Assembly (NCBI GenBank): GCA_024036415.1 | Contig: JAMWET010001938.1 | Span: 88,501-152,500 of the forward strand | DNA: 64,000 nt | Reading direction: 5' to 3' | Source: Prochilodus magdalenae | Lineage: Eukaryota > Chordata > Actinopteri > Characiformes > Prochilodontidae | In this document: in pieces, positions 1 through 30,243 of the stretch | How positions within the stretch are numbered: position 1 is the stretch's first letter | Layout of the letters: every line of letters begins with the position of its first letter | The notes under the pieces: generated by a model | What the model was told of the DNA's origin: nothing | The model's input: the letters and a program-made list of their open reading frames with translations, nothing else | The model's database searches: none | Program-made: the position numbers and the translations under genes

Positions 1-3000
1 TCCCACTCTATTGTTGCAGAGGAAAAAATATAATAACACAAACGCAATCCCACAACACAGACTGTGCACACACACAACGGCAGCTGTTTGACCAGGTACG
101 GTCCCGCAGGTCAGCTTTGATAACAAAGATACTGGATCACAGACCGAAACCTGCGGTGGAATACTGGGTTCGCAATGGCTGCACAATTCACTCTGAAGTT
201 TCCTGAGATGAATGCGAAACTGAAGCTCCATACCTGGCACAGTTAAACAGTGTCTGGCTGTAGATGAAGATGACCCCAAACGGTCTGTAACTCTAAGAAA
301 CAGAAAGTGACAGAACAGATTTCTAAATGATGGACCAAGGTAACCGTAAAGACGCTTTCCTATTATCCTCTGAAGGAAAATAAGAAATTAGATTTTTGTT
401 TTTAATGTACTCCCAGTGCGTGGACCCACTTTACACTCTATTTACACTCACAGAGCGTATTCTCACTTTCACAAAAACTACATGTCACGAGGGGACAAGA
501 TGAGGAGGCAGGATGCAAATGCGAGTCTTTAATGAAGAACAAATTAAACAAACCCCCAAAAAACAAAGACACCAGCAAACTGAGACACGACTGGGAGACA
601 ACAAAGGGAACAACAGGGAGTATCAATGAACACGGGTCTAACAATAAACACCTGGGAAGGGGCGGGGCTACAAACTAAGGGCAGGTGAGGGGCCTGAGAC
701 GAGGGCGGAGACAGAAGGAGCAATATCCAAAACAAACAGAAGCGCATGGACGTGACGAGAGAAAACGGAGACGAACTGGGGCAAGACAGGACAGGACAAC
801 ATAACGGTCACTGCTGTGAAAGAAGACACAACTTTTCCACAAGCAGTTGTGGTTTATTAATGAGCTGCTGCCGGACACAGCTACGCTGGACACGAACGGG
901 TTTTTCTCCCAACAGTTCACAGCAGCCTCACTATACCTTACCCTCTCAGACGGCAGCACTACACTGATTTAGTCATTCCTGAGCTACACAGAACACAGGA
1001 CTGCCCCACCTTCAGAATAAGAGTCCTTATTTTAAAAAGGCAAATCAGTCCTGCAGAACATTCATATATTCACTCCATGGCCAAAAAACAGGAAACGCCC
1101 TGGACAGGCTGCCAGTTCACACCTAGGGGCAATTTGGCATCTGCAGTTCACCTGGCCGCATATCTCCAGACTGTGGAAACAAGCCAGCGCAAACGTTCAG
1201 AACACGCAAACTCTAGCTTAACACCATCTCCGTGGCCTCCTCTCCATAGGTGTGTGCGGGTACAGAGAAAATCAGCATACAGTCCCTGAAGCAGTCTTGT
1301 CTTTACCTCGTTCGGTTAACAGCATAGACAAAACAGCCCTGCATCCGTCCTGGGTGCGGCAGAACGTCTCACCACTGTCAACGTTACGTCCAGAGCTTCT
1401 GGAGGCAACAAGCAACCGTTCACTTTCTCCAACATTGTCATTCCTGGTGGGGGGCTTACTCGTTTGCACGGCACATGAAAAGCCAAGCTGGCCTCGATCT
1501 GCCAGCACACTCTGACCCCAGCGGTCCCCTAAACGACTCTAATGATGCATGTTGGGCTGCTACTGAAAAAGCCTAGGGCCAGAATGCCCTTCCAGTTCAG
1601 AGCTAGCAGACAGAGGCCTGGCCACTGTTTCAACACCATGTTCACTGAGTTGGTGTGCATCAAACTCCATCAGTGTCGAAGGAAATGTGGCAGAAATCTG
1701 ATATGGATGTTCACCCCACCACAATCACTGCTGGTTCTCCGCCTGTGTTCTTCGTTTTTGGCTAAGCCAGCATTCTTCCCCACTCACTTCACCCCCAATA
1801 GACAAGTTGTATGTATCAGCTGGGTGCACATTCAGCACTGCCAGCCTTGTGTCATTGGCTGTCTGACAGCAGGTATGGCCAGTGGGCTACCTCTAGCCAG
1901 ATGCCCTAGCTGGTGCACTTCCAGAATCAGTGGTCTGGTGCCACTGGCTGTGTGGCCAAGGTTATGGCCAGCCCTTGGATCAACTTTGGTCACTCTACAA
2001 CTCCTAAGCAGCCCTGTCTGGAGGACTGGTAACATCTGTGGACAATGCAGCTGCTGAAATCACCATCTCCAACAGCTTCTGTAGGGACTCCTGCAAATCG
2101 TGTGGGCGAGCCAGCTCCATGTGGATGCATAACTCAGATGGAGACAGCGCCATGATCAACTGGACTCAGGCTAACTCGCTCTGCATAGCAGATGGCATGG
2201 AGGCATAAGCCAGTCTACTTAAAGCTCCCCTGCCTGTCTTCGGCAGCGACGCAGTTCTGAAGGAGCTTGTTTCAGTTACGCTGCCCAAATTAAGGAGAGG
2301 CCCCACTAATGAGCTGTAAACTGACCTCTCGCTATGGTCTAGCATTATCAGGCAAACTAATGAATCATCAGTCAAGCAAATCATCAGCTGCAGGGCCTTC
2401 TGTTTATCAGTCCACTCACGCTATCAGTTCAAACTGAGCATTTACAGCCTTACAATCTGCTTTTCTGGAGTATTTAAGAGTCTTAATGCTGACTGCTAAA
2501 AGCCATCTCTGTGCCCTGCCAGTTAGTCTCAATCTCTTATCTGGACAGCTCATCCAGGCCTGTCCCTCATCAGATCAGCCCCTCTCCAGCTCTCCTCTTG
2601 CACTCATGAATGGCCTGACTATGTCTTTGTGGCAGTGGTGATCTAGAAGCTGCACAGTTGCTGGTCTCTTCAATAGCAACTTGCACAAAGTGGGAGATCG
2701 AAGACTTGGAGAACCACCTTTCACAATCGCCGCGTCATCACACCCAGCTCCAAACAGAAGCATTACTGAACCTCTACCTTCAGCGTTCAACAGAGTGGCA
2801 GTAGAGGGTCAGCGTTTTCCTTTAACCTCAACACAGCCATCAGGATAGCAGCCTCAACACTGACATAAAGTCACGGGAGAGCAGTATGTAAATTAATCAT
2901 AGTGGCTTTACCCCAGGGCATGGCTTGGGAATGCCCACACCTGTTTTAGTCATCTTGTGAGGGAGCCTAAACGCTGGCCAGCATACTAACAGCAAGGCAA

Positions 3001-6000
3001 CGAGAATGGTCAGATTTTGATCGAGGCATACTGGATCACTCCATTTCCGACATTGTGCAGGCATTTACCATTCCTTATAATAATGATACTGGAGCTATCA
3101 GATAATGAAATGGTAACAAAGAGAAAAACTCAAGGTCGGCATTGAAAACTGAGAAATTCATTCGTAATTCATCCACTTCTGTAAGACCTCAGTGTGTTTA
3201 ATCTGCAAAAAGAAACTCTCCATAACCAAAAAGTCAAATACTGAGAGACATTCGACACAGCACCTTCCATCTCTACAGGAATAATGTCCTGCAGGTCCTG
3301 CCAGAGACACAAGAACAGCACCCATAGCTGAGCTGAAGCTTAAGGCGAGCAGGAAACCTGTGTTTTGGTTTACACGGTAAGGAAGGACATACAGCTTCCA
3401 TAGGCTTCTGCTTCAGCCTCGCTTCCCACGCGCTCCACACACACTAACAGAGCACACTGTGTGTTCAGCTCAGCTGACCGTCAGCTGTAGACCTGCACGG
3501 CTCTCTTTGAGTTCAGTAGAGACGGTGAATCGAGGCAAGGAAGTAAGAGTCCTTGAAGAAAATTACAGAACGAATCATCCAGGCTCTGGAACATCTGGGT
3601 GCCGTTCTCGGGTCCAAACGGGTTGACCGCAGCTGTCTTTGGATTGTCCACTGGGTGCACAATGACCTGATGGTACACACTGACCAGATCCACTTTTAAA
3701 AAATGACCTTCCCAGCCAAACAGGCAGATGAGGAACTAGCTAGCAGTCTGGTGTAGTGGCGTTATTGAGTCGGTGATAATCACTACACAAGGGCCAGTTT
3801 CCGCACGGCTTCCTGCCCAGGTGCAGTGGTGAAGCCCATGGGCAAGACACTCGTCTGACTGTCTGTGTGGTGGAGGAAATGACACCCAGGGTGAGACTCT
3901 GTAAGGAAGAGCAGGCTCCTGGAATGGTTGATGTCTGTAAATGATGTTTCCTTTCGCTGGCTGGTTAATGGCTGCTCTGGATTTGAACATAAGGTGAGAT
4001 GAAGATCATCTTGATAGAGTTTGGTCAAATAAGAAGCTTTTAATAAAGAGATAATACAGAATCTCATCAGCGTGTCCCTTTAACAATATGAAACACAAAC
4101 TACTGTCATTAAAATCGTCTCTTCCTGCTGCAGGACTTAATATGGGGGACCGCAGAGACCAACATCGCTAACAGTCATAATTACACGTACAGCCGCAACA
4201 CTGTGTGATACTGTGAGTGCAAAAATGGGAACAGAGCTTAAAGCAGAGCGATTCCTTGCTCAGTAGTTTCACCCTAGGAGTCTAACCGCGGTTCTGTAAA
4301 TCTGCAGGGGTTTTTTTTATATTCATATCTCATCATTTCTAAGCAATAATGACATAAACAAGGTGACTATCTAGTGAAGCCACGAAAAGGTTATAGGTTT
4401 TAAAATATTGTTTTATAAATTTGTGAGTGAAGAATGTCACATGTACATCAAACACTTGATTAATTCAGTAAGACTTGACTTTATATATAACTGTATTGCG
4501 TTACACTTTCAGTGAGAAAGACGTACAGGTACATTAGATTACAGGTACATATTATTAAAAAAATTAGGTCCTATTTTCCAAAGCAAGAAATGCTGAACAC
4601 TCTAAAAATGTACACATGAGACTTTGGCCTGGCCATAACGATATGTTTGGTGGTCCTAATAAACTGACAAATTAGCATTAATACAAGGAACTGGCAACTC
4701 AATGTTAAGTTCATTATGAAACTGGGAGTATTTAAATAATGTCTTTATGGTTTGAGATACAGATAAACACAACTCCTGTTGGATAAGTGACAAAGATATG
4801 ATGTGAACCGTTATACACGGAGCTCTTGTGTCACTGCACTGGATTTGGGCCCTTCATGCTGAAATACAATCAACATACAATATAAAACAATATCAAACAA
4901 ATTAACATAAATAAATAAATAAAGTAGCAGCATCCTATATGAACTTGCTTACAGAAAGGCTGAGAGAGTGTGTGAAACAAACAACAATAAAAAACAATAA
5001 TAAACAAAAAGAGCTATGAAAAAAGCCTGTATTTGATGTGTGGACTTATTTATTAACACTATTGTTTGTACGTGACTGCGGCCGTAGTCTGGACTAAGCG
5101 TTATAAGAGGAATAAATGAATGTATATATGCGTAAATATATGTAAATATGACAACATGCTCTAAAGCGGTTGGCGCTGAAGTCTGTTTACCACTGTGTTA
5201 CATTTGCTTTCCTTTTTCTGTTCCTGTCTCAACAGTCAGTCACCGAGATTCTCTTAGCTGGATATTTGTGGTCTTTCAGTGGACAGTGGAGATCTGCTGT
5301 CTCACCTTTAGAAACATCAGCACGAATAATCAGATGGCATTCTGGTCAAAACGAATCTCGTTGTATTAGCTGTGTCAGTAACTAATAATAAGTTATGTAC
5401 TTAATGTACAATAAACTAAACCGGATCTTTACAGGCAACTAGAGAACTGAAATATCCACGATCTGACCCTGAGTCACTCATTTCTGGATGAAAATTCACA
5501 GAACATTAGTAATGTCACCAAATCATCACCAAACATTCGATTCAAATTGATTTTCATATTATGGATGAATTCATACCAATCAAAACAAATCATAAAAATC
5601 CAATTGATTGATTGACGAAAAAAAAAATAGTAAACATGACTCTATCCCCCGTGTCTGCCTGTATTGATAATTTCTTTGTGTACTACATAAACACACTTTG
5701 GTTAAACTAACGAACTCCTTACTTCCGGTGGCACAAAATATGAACGTGCACTAATTTAATGGAAAGGCGAGCCTGCCATCTGCTGTACACTGAAGGAAGA
5801 GTGCTCTGTACCGGAACACTGTGGCGTGTGATCCACCGTTTCTACACGGAATCATTAAAAGGACTTCTGACGGGTTGAAAAAGACATTAACGTTCTTTCA
5901 GTGTTCATTAAGAATTCGATATTCACACGTGTCGCGACTACCTGTTCATTTATTTATTTATTTGCTTACTTATTTTCCTGTTCAGGTGAGCCAGGTAGTG
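1..6000. other. Gene-poor intergenic stretch left of pcnx3
   Basis: I found no exon chain here that closes in phase and no recognisable protein beyond the decayed reverse-transcriptase piece at 3481-3693. The longest open frame (1542-2057, plus) has Cys- and Trp-rich composition without domain features and looks like chance. The segment near 480-740 (tail of inverted coding-like text, GC-box-like ggggcggggc, A-rich runs) may be a transposon fragment, but I cannot place its ends. The part from 4300 to 5700 is AT-rich with nothing recognisable. Confidence 0.6.
3481..3702 (-). pseudogene. Decayed retrotransposon reverse-transcriptase fragment
   Basis: Read on the minus strand this encodes about 70 residues starting MDLVSVYHQVIVHP, followed by NPKTAAVNPFG and then a MFQSLDD stretch. 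This matches the order of motifs in the fingers/palm region of Ty3/gypsy-type reverse transcriptases (DL.SAYHQ, then KTAF.TPFG, then the TFQ.lMd helix). The catalytic YxDD motif, protease, RNase H and integrase are not seen nearby, and no LTRs are evident. It is a short non-functional relic. A link to an endogenous retrovirus rather than a gypsy element cannot be excluded from so little sequence. Confidence 0.6.
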
Positions 6001-6029
6001 TTGGCTGCTTTATTGATCGATTTGCTCCC

Positions 6030-6250
6030 TGACCAATGGCAGTTTAAGAAACGTACATAAGCGGAAAGAGGTCACTGCAAAGGCGGGCTTTCTGAAACAG
6101 CCAATTAACAGTCGTGGACGTCGTGACAGAGTTTCCCCTTAGCCAATCACGTGTGCCGTTTCCCTCTTCCTGTCAGTGGGCGTTTGCTACCTGTGTGAAT
6201 GGACGAATTCGGCAGTGGAAGTTATTAGCAGGTTGAAAGGAGAGATTTGG
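6030..6250 (+). promoter_or_regulatory. pcnx3: Candidate pcnx3 promoter with three CCAAT boxes
   Basis: Three CCAAT pentamers lie at 6033-6037, 6101-6105 and 6143-6147. A GGCGGG GC-box core is at 6082-6087 and a palindromic CACGTG E-box at 6148-6153, directly abutting the third CCAAT. No TATA box is apparent, which fits a broadly expressed TATA-less promoter. Spacing of about 40-70 bp between CCAAT boxes is typical of NF-Y driven promoters. The first pcnx3 coding exon begins at 8275, so a non-coding first exon near 6.2-6.5 kb spliced to a leader exon near 7.9-8.4 kb is my inference; no transcript evidence is available. Confidence 0.5.
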
Positions 6251-6399
6251 AAGGATTTATTATTCGCTGTGCGAGAGGACATGCTGCCATGGCTATACCG
6301 ATGAACACATAAATAACTACGGATATCTTACGAGTTTTATTTGCCCCTCAGAATGGGGATATTTGTGTAGTTTGTGTGGCTTGCTGCCAAAGATTTAGC

Positions 6400-7330
6400 A
6401 GGCTAGTCGGTTAGCTTGCTACATATAACACAATGATCAGAGCTGCTAGCTGCCGAGCTAGCTGGCCAAGGAAATAACTGCAGTCACCCGAGCTCGGGAA
6501 ATGGATATGGGGATTTACGAAGAGCTGTGAAACAGCGGGAGTCGTTTGTCCATTTGTTTGGTTTTTGTGGATGCTCCGACCTCGCTAGATACGACGATGG
6601 TTTCATTTCTCCGAGCTGTCGAGCTACATCCATGTATTCCGTTCACGGCAAAGTGGCCTCGCTAGCAACCGAGTGTACAGTACGCGACTGTTCGCTTATT
6701 AGCCGACTGGCTAGCTAGTTTCCGATGTTATGGTTTCGAGTGTGGTGGGTTTTATGATTCGTTCGCGCACAGTGGTTGATGAATTAGCTGGGAAGGCGTT
6801 TTACCGAACTGAACTAAGCGTTTTCCCAAATTTCTCTGGTGAGAGTTTCTACATAGCTAGTGAATTTCAAGAGATGTAACGTTAGCTAGCTAGCTTCCTC
6901 AACAGTGGCACTCCTGGGACGAGTCGTTTAGGAAGAATTTGTCTTTTCGAAACAAACAGTCGGGTTTTGATTTGGTTGTGGGTTGGTGCTTTGCAGTGTG
7001 GTCGTTTTCTGTGTCTACGTAACTGCTGTCGCTGAGCATACCAGTTAACTCGCCAATATCTAACTACCGTTACAGGCTAGATAACTTAGCAAGCTAGCTG
7101 CCAAGTTAGCATCATGAGCAAACTTAATTGTTGCTTACCGATAGAGAATTTATAATTAGGGATTATATGGACGCTCAGCATCTTCTGAAAATTATCCAGT
7201 TTATATTAGACACCTAAGTTAGGCAAGTTTTTACTTTAAACTGTTAGCTAGCTGCTGTAACTGGAATTATTAGGCCATCTCCGTTCTGGGTCCTATCCTG
7301 CTAGCTAGCTTGCTAAACTAGTGTTAATTT
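6400..7330. repeat. AGCTAGCT / GCTAGC-rich tract downstream of promoter
   Basis: The palindromic hexamer GCTAGC and its relatives (AGCTAGCT, GTTAGC, TTAGCT) recur many times over about 900 bp, for example around 6443-6463, 6658-6665, 6708-6716, 6883-6893, 7091-7102, 7245-7252 and 7299-7312. They are irregularly spaced, so this is not a tandem array. The tract sits between the candidate promoter and the leader exon, so it probably lies in the first intron. Similar tracts are common just downstream of fish transcription start sites; no function is assigned. Confidence 0.55.
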
Positions 7331-7969
7331 ACAGTATTGGGTCGCTGACGTTGGTTGAGGACTGTCTGACTGAATGAAGGAGTTCACTTTCCTCTGAAAG
7401 ACCATCTTAGTTAGCCGAAATGAGGTGATGAGAAAGTGGCTAACGTTATTCCGGCCTTGCCCAGGTGGCTTTAAAGCTCCCTCAGTCAGATTAACACAGG
7501 AAAGTAACTTGGCTGACAATTTAGGTCTCTATCAGAAACAGTCCGTTTAGCATCAGTAAGGTGTTCCTGCATATCTAAACCATTTGAACAGGTTTCCAGC
7601 TTTATTGTGAAACATGCCAGGTGTGCAAGATCTCAGGAGTCCACAGCTGTGAACCATATTTGTAGCTAAGACAGAATACAGTATATGCCCTGGATGGGTG
7701 AAACCTTTTATACATTGTCCATTTAAAATCTCTTAAGGCTGTGGCAATTGTCTTTGGGTGCTTTGAAATGCATATCTACTGACTGGTTGATGTGACAAGA
7801 TCGACCAAGCAGCGAGGATAGTTTATTTCCATGTTAAATCATAAAAATGCTCTGGGTCCGCTTGGTGTGCCGTAGTCACCTCACCGTGTTGCTTTGAAGG
7901 TTGCTATCGGGATGACCATTCCGTTTATTCCAGTACTAGAGGCCTGTAAGGAAACTGAACCAGGCTGTT

Positions 7970-8218
7970 TTGATGATTGCTCAAGGTGAATGTTTTTGCG
8001 GAGTCCTTGAGTCGGAGTTGTGCCAAAAGCCCTTCATGAACTGCACTGTACCAGGTCTACCGGAGAAGCATGTGAATTTACCTGTGTCTACAGAAGGAGC
8101 ACAGCCTCGGACCCCGTCAGTAATCCCAGTCCGTTTGAATGGTTGGACAGCCTTGCTTGATAACTTGATGAACGTCCAGCAGCGGTCCCTGATGGAAGCG
8201 CTACTGCAGAGACTCTGA
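7970..8218 (+). other. Upstream ORF in the probable pcnx3 leader
   Basis: An 82-codon reading frame opens at 7970 and stops at 8218, 56 nt before the pcnx3 start codon at 8275 and not overlapping it. The peptide contains no signal peptide, membrane segment or domain I recognise. A plausible splice acceptor (tttattccag) ends at about 7934, which would put this frame in the same leader exon as the main start. If the leader is transcribed as I infer, this is a long uORF that could lower translation of pcnx3. It could equally be a chance frame. Confidence 0.35.
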
Positions 8219-8232
8219 GAACGGGAATTTAG

Positions 8233-25285
<17,053 letters not shown>

Positions 25286-28200
25286 GCCTGAGATGAACTT
25301 GCACAACTAGGCATGGACCAAGTAAAGCTGGGATGTGGAGCCAGTCTCTCACAAAGCCCACGGCCACTCAAGCCGCCCCGTTTAAGCCAACGAAGAGAGA
25401 TTAAAGGAGCTCCGTGTTCTGTCAAGTGGAGCTGACCTACTCGATGCCTTTGTTGATCTTGTGCTTCATGCCTTTATAATCATGGACATACGTGGAAGTG
25501 GTCTTGCTCCTGTATGGGAGTTCTCTAAGAGAGTGCTGCATGTATGGCAAACGTTCAGGTCTCACCCTTGTAAGGTAAAGCTAGGTCATGAACCCGTGCG
25601 ATGGTGTTTCCTTGATGGGGCGTCTGGTCACCTTTTTGGCCTCGAGGCTCACAAGCCGAAAAAGCCAAGCCAGTGCAATCCGAAAAGACTTCTCCATGTA
25701 ACGTGGTACTGAGTTTAAAGATCGTCAAAACCTTAAGAATCTTTCACATCAACTCGTTACCACGGTGACAAAAAGGGAACTCGCCGACGTCTGTAGCAAA
25801 TGACCGCTGTCTCAAGCCTGTCTCTGTCTCCCTGCTTACCCATCCACCTGTGCTGTTATGCACCAATAGAGTTAATGGGGTCTCCAGAAGTGGATCCCTT
25901 CTCCTCCTTCACCCCCTTACCCTCTTCTTAGACTCGAATACACACCTTCATGTAATAACCCCTAGCCTGTGTACAATTTACTGTTGAAGCACCAAAGGAC
26001 TTGAGCTCTCACCTCCTCTTGCCTTTATCTCACAGAACACACATTCCAAATAGCTATTCGATCAGCGGAACACAGCACCGTCCTTTCAGACGCCCGTTAG
26101 GTAGCCATTATGTCACAGTCGCGGTCAGCGGTGAAGACCCATGGCCACTCTGTCGGTTAGCTTCAGGGATAAGACTTACATGCACACTCTTAGACATAAT
26201 CTCCTAGACTCGTCCCCTGACTTTTGGTGCTCCTCACAGCGTAGTTTACAGCCTGCCCAGAAGAGGACGGGACGCATGATCTTAGTTAACGATGGAAAAG
26301 GTGGGCCTGAGGTTAAAGCATAAGACGCAGGGGTCATCGACAGGCTAGTACCCCCATTCACGTCTGTGAGGGGAGAATTTTGCCGACTTCAGAATGAGGG
26401 TGGGTGGTAGTTTTCCCTTCTAACGCAAATTTTTATCTGTAGACCGCAGAGATTTTCCAGTGAGCGTTTTCTCCTCTTCTCTCTGACGATGCTGTCCCCC
26501 GTGGGCTTTGGACTGGCTGTAGCAGGAGGGATGCCACGCTGGTTCTTTTTGGTTTAAGGCCTTTGCTTTCCTACTGCTGTAAGCAAGCGCCTGCATTACA
26601 GCTCCCCCTACTGCGATACTACTGCTACTGCATCATCCTCTCTTACTACTAATAGAACTAACCAAACTACTGCTCCTTTTGACTTTTAAATCTCCAGCGT
26701 TTTAGTTGGAAGAACTGAAAAAGAAAAAAAAAAAACACAGATATACCAATTTAAACAAAGATGCATATTTATTTGATTGTTGACCTTGTTTAGAGGTGGA
26801 GGGAGTGGGTGGTGTTGATGTTGCGACTGGTTGTGACATGCTGATACTAACTGGAAAGGTGACGCTACTCTGAACTGTAACCTCTGCCCTGCCCTCTTAG
26901 GGACCTTCTGAGACGTCGTGTTTCACAGTGTCTAGTTTGCATTTAATTTAACTGGAATTGGGCCCATGACTGTCCTTTGTCATTTTCTGTTCTATCTCGT
27001 ATCGATCCATCCCTACCAGAATAGGCGAATGAAGCGCTGACTGACTGCTAATGCACGTACAGATGAAGAACCATGAGCACAGCCCCGTCTGGCTAGAAAT
27101 GTGTTAAGGCTTTGTGCTGTCTATAATAGAACTATAGTGGTGTGTGTGTTGGTTGTGGGGTTTTTTTTTTTTTTCTTTTCTTTTTAATTTTTTTTTTTTA
27201 ATGTATTCTGTGCTCTGTTGTTCCATTTTGTGTGTGCGTGTGAATGGCCAAACGGTGTCTCAGCAGTGAACAGTGCCATGACGGCCACTACATAGTGCAT
27301 TCAGGCTTTGGAAGTGGTGCCTTACAGGTGGAAGGATGCAGAGTACATGTACTAGAGTACATGTGGTAAACTGGAGGGGACTGATGGGAAGCACCAGTCA
27401 GAACGATGCCCATTCACGTGGTGGTTTGGAACCCTTTCTCCCCCCCCCCATCCCCCCCTTGCTAATTCTGTGCTAGTTTTAATCTCATTAATAATTCCCC
27501 TGACTACTCCTTACAGCTACGGTTTCCCATCCAAGACTTCCACAGACAGACGTTTCCCCAGGCATGGCATTCAGGTCAGATGGAATAGCTCATAGTCACG
27601 ACGTTGTAAGCTGTTTTGGTGTAGATTTGTTAAAGATTTGTTTACGTCATCATCTCAGCACCTTGTTAATTGGTGAACAGACATGCAAGTTTCTTGGTAT
27701 TTAAAGAAAGCGGGTTGGAGTGCTAAGGTATGTGGGATCACAAAGTGACCAAATTCAATGCAGACCTTTTAAAGATGCTGGCAGAGCAGTTTAAATTTAA
27801 TGCCTTGGTTTATCACAGCAGCGATTTTTAAAATTCGCAAAATCTCAGATCGCTAAATTAGAACTAGTGGAAAATGTAATCTTCAGTTCTGTAATCCAGC
27901 TGTAGCAGGAAAAGGAACACCTTTTTTTAGACACTAGGTGAGACCGCTTTGTGAGCTGATTGCCCCCCACCACCCTCCCTCCCTCCCATCCGGATGCGTT
28001 TGCCACCTTCTGTTTGTGGCGATGGTGTCGGTGGCACTGCTTGTGTTGTCTAGCCCTCCTCAGGTCTTAAATTTGCTCATTTGTTTTTGGAAAGATTAAT
28101 GTTTCTCTGTTACACCTGCTAAGCAATGGGTCAGCCAGTGACCCCTTTTCTATTGACTGTAGTTCCTGTTGACTGACTACGTCAGAGCTGGGCGGAGGCC

Positions 28201-28960
28201 CAAAAACGTTTCTCTCTTCCCAGTCAGGACCATTTCTGTGTTTCTCTCTTTCATCTTCAGTGTAATTTTTCCAAAGCTACAGGGAGTTCTTTTTCTTATT
28301 TGGAGGAAGGCAAGCACAAGTTACTGGACAGTCTTGGGTGTCAATAATAAAAGGGATTGAATGAATCTCTGCCATTTATGTACAGCATGTTTTGTATATA
28401 AATATATATTTAAAAATATATAAATCTATTTTATTATTATTGGATTTCTGGTTATTTTTCAAAGAGACACTACTTTGAGTCTTAGGGGAGCTGTGTTCCT
28501 GTATTTCCCCTTTATGGAGAGGCTTGACACCTAGCGTGTGGAAGAGCGCTCTCTGACTTTTGAGTCAAGCCATTTTGGGAAGGAAATCGATTAATACTGC
28601 TTTTGCACAACTATTGTAAGATAGTACACCATCCCACTTTTTTAATCATCTTTTAGTGTTTTATTTAAAAGCTGTTATTCAATATTCAAAGTTATGTACA
28701 GGTTTTGTTTTCTTTCTTTCTTTTTTTTTTTTATGTGATTTTTTTTTTTTTCCTTCTATTTAAATTAAAGCTTTTTTGGTCATCGTTTGCAGAGCAGTTA
28801 TTGTAAATGTGTACTTTTGTACTTCTTTGTTTTTTTACTATTGTGCCTCCTGCTTAAAGGCATTTATCTAAAGTAAAAAAAACAAATATTAGCAGTCTTT
28901 GAAGAAAGTGGAGGGGAAATATATATATATTTTTTTTTATAGTTATTAATAATAAATACT
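25286..28960 (+). other. pcnx3: pcnx3 3' UTR with several poly(A) signals
   Basis: Downstream of the TGA ending at 25285 there is about 3.1-3.7 kb without coding exons on either strand. AATAAA hexamers occur at 28346-28351 and 28951-28956. The first lies near a T-rich stretch and the second is preceded by poly(T)/TA runs. The 28700-29300 part is rich in T homopolymers. I infer a long 3' UTR using one or more of these signals; the exact cleavage site cannot be read from the sequence. Confidence 0.55.
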
Positions 28961-29334
28961 CCCATATTTAGAATCTGAAGTCTGACAAAGCCTTAAAAGA
29001 TTATTGCACATTTGTCAGCATAATTCAATCGACGAGAGGCAATTTTACCGATTCATGCAGGTTTTTATTAAATAATTCCAATTATTTATTTTTTTTTAGG
29101 TTTTTTTTTTATGCATGTTTCACACAGTGAAGAGTGATCTAATAACAGCCAAGTACATTTGAACTCTATCTGTTTACTAACAGTAATCGATCAGTTATGA
29201 GGTAGTCATGGAAGTCCTCATGGAATGACGACTCATCTAATTTGTATAGGGATATAATATTTTTTTTTTTTTTCGGTGGTATATGGATTTATAGAACCAC
29301 TGTATTGTTGTGGTAGACTGGGTGCTGTTCAGAA

Positions 29335-30210
29335 GGAAGATGAAGGTAACCAGGACCAGTAAAAGATGAAAATGAAGTCTGACTGATATGGCCAATATTT
29401 ATTAAGCTACACCCAGAAGTCTCTTAATATGGCGTCTGGCTGCCATGTTTGCTAACACAACACGCCGGGCCCTGCATAACCCATCACATGTAGCCTGGTT
29501 TTGCGGTGGGGGTGGAGTGTTGATAGCCCGTCCTGTAGCATCCCATACGTGTTTAATGAAGGAGAGGTCAGGTTACATAGCTAGCCGTGGCATGATGTCT
29601 GCCCGTCGAAGCCGACTCTTGAGATGGCAGCAGTATTAGGGATGAGCGTGGTCCTGTTGGAATAGCACACCGGATTGTGTTCCGAAAGGGTAGGACCACT
29701 GTTTCCAGGACCTCTTTAACACAACGCTGGGCTAGCAAAGTGCCTGTAACGAAGACCAAAGCTGACGTGGCATCATATGAAATTACACCCCACAACGTGA
29801 CACCAGGCCCTCTGGACGTGCGACGACAAGCCATTCGTCGCTGACCACCTGCCTCCACACACGGATTCGTTAGCTGCTTTCCACCAACACAAAAAAGGGA
29901 CTTGGAGGAGGACACCCCGAGAGGAACCAAGACTTGAAGAGGGGACACGTCCTCCTGGGTCAACACCAGATAAGCCAAGCACAGGTGCTGCATCAACAGG
30001 ATGACTCGTGGAGGACATCACTGCACTCGTGGGTGTTGGGTCACTCCGCTCAGGCCGTGGTCTCCCTCTCAGTGGTTTGTGTAGGTCTCTGCGAGCCTTC
30101 ATGTCGCTGGTGCGTTCCTTCTTCTATCCACTGCATCCAACAGCGTCCCACAAGACCATACAGTTTCATTACTGAAACTTTTCCAACTGCTCAAATCACT
30201 TTCAAACTGA
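29335..30210 (-). pseudogene. Degenerate Tc1/mariner transposase copy
   Basis: Minus-strand translation of 29568-29996 gives GVTLWGVISYDATSALVFV, then VTGTLLAQRCVKEVLE and TVVLPFRNT. These are the W-G-x-I-S and LPF blocks of Tc1-type DDE transposases around the second catalytic Asp. Continuing minus-ward, frameshifted text resembling the PDLSPIEHVWDA motif is visible near 29540-29570. The frame is broken in several places, so it is inactive. Related fragments lie at 43600-44115 and 60390-60890. Confidence 0.75.
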
Positions 30211-30243
30211 ACAGTGCCCGAACCACTACACCTAGTGACTACT

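Noticed and set aside
1542..2057. 171-codon plus-strand frame left of pcnx3
   Set aside because: No domain, no exon structure, no similarity I recognise; Cys/Trp-rich composition typical of a chance frame.
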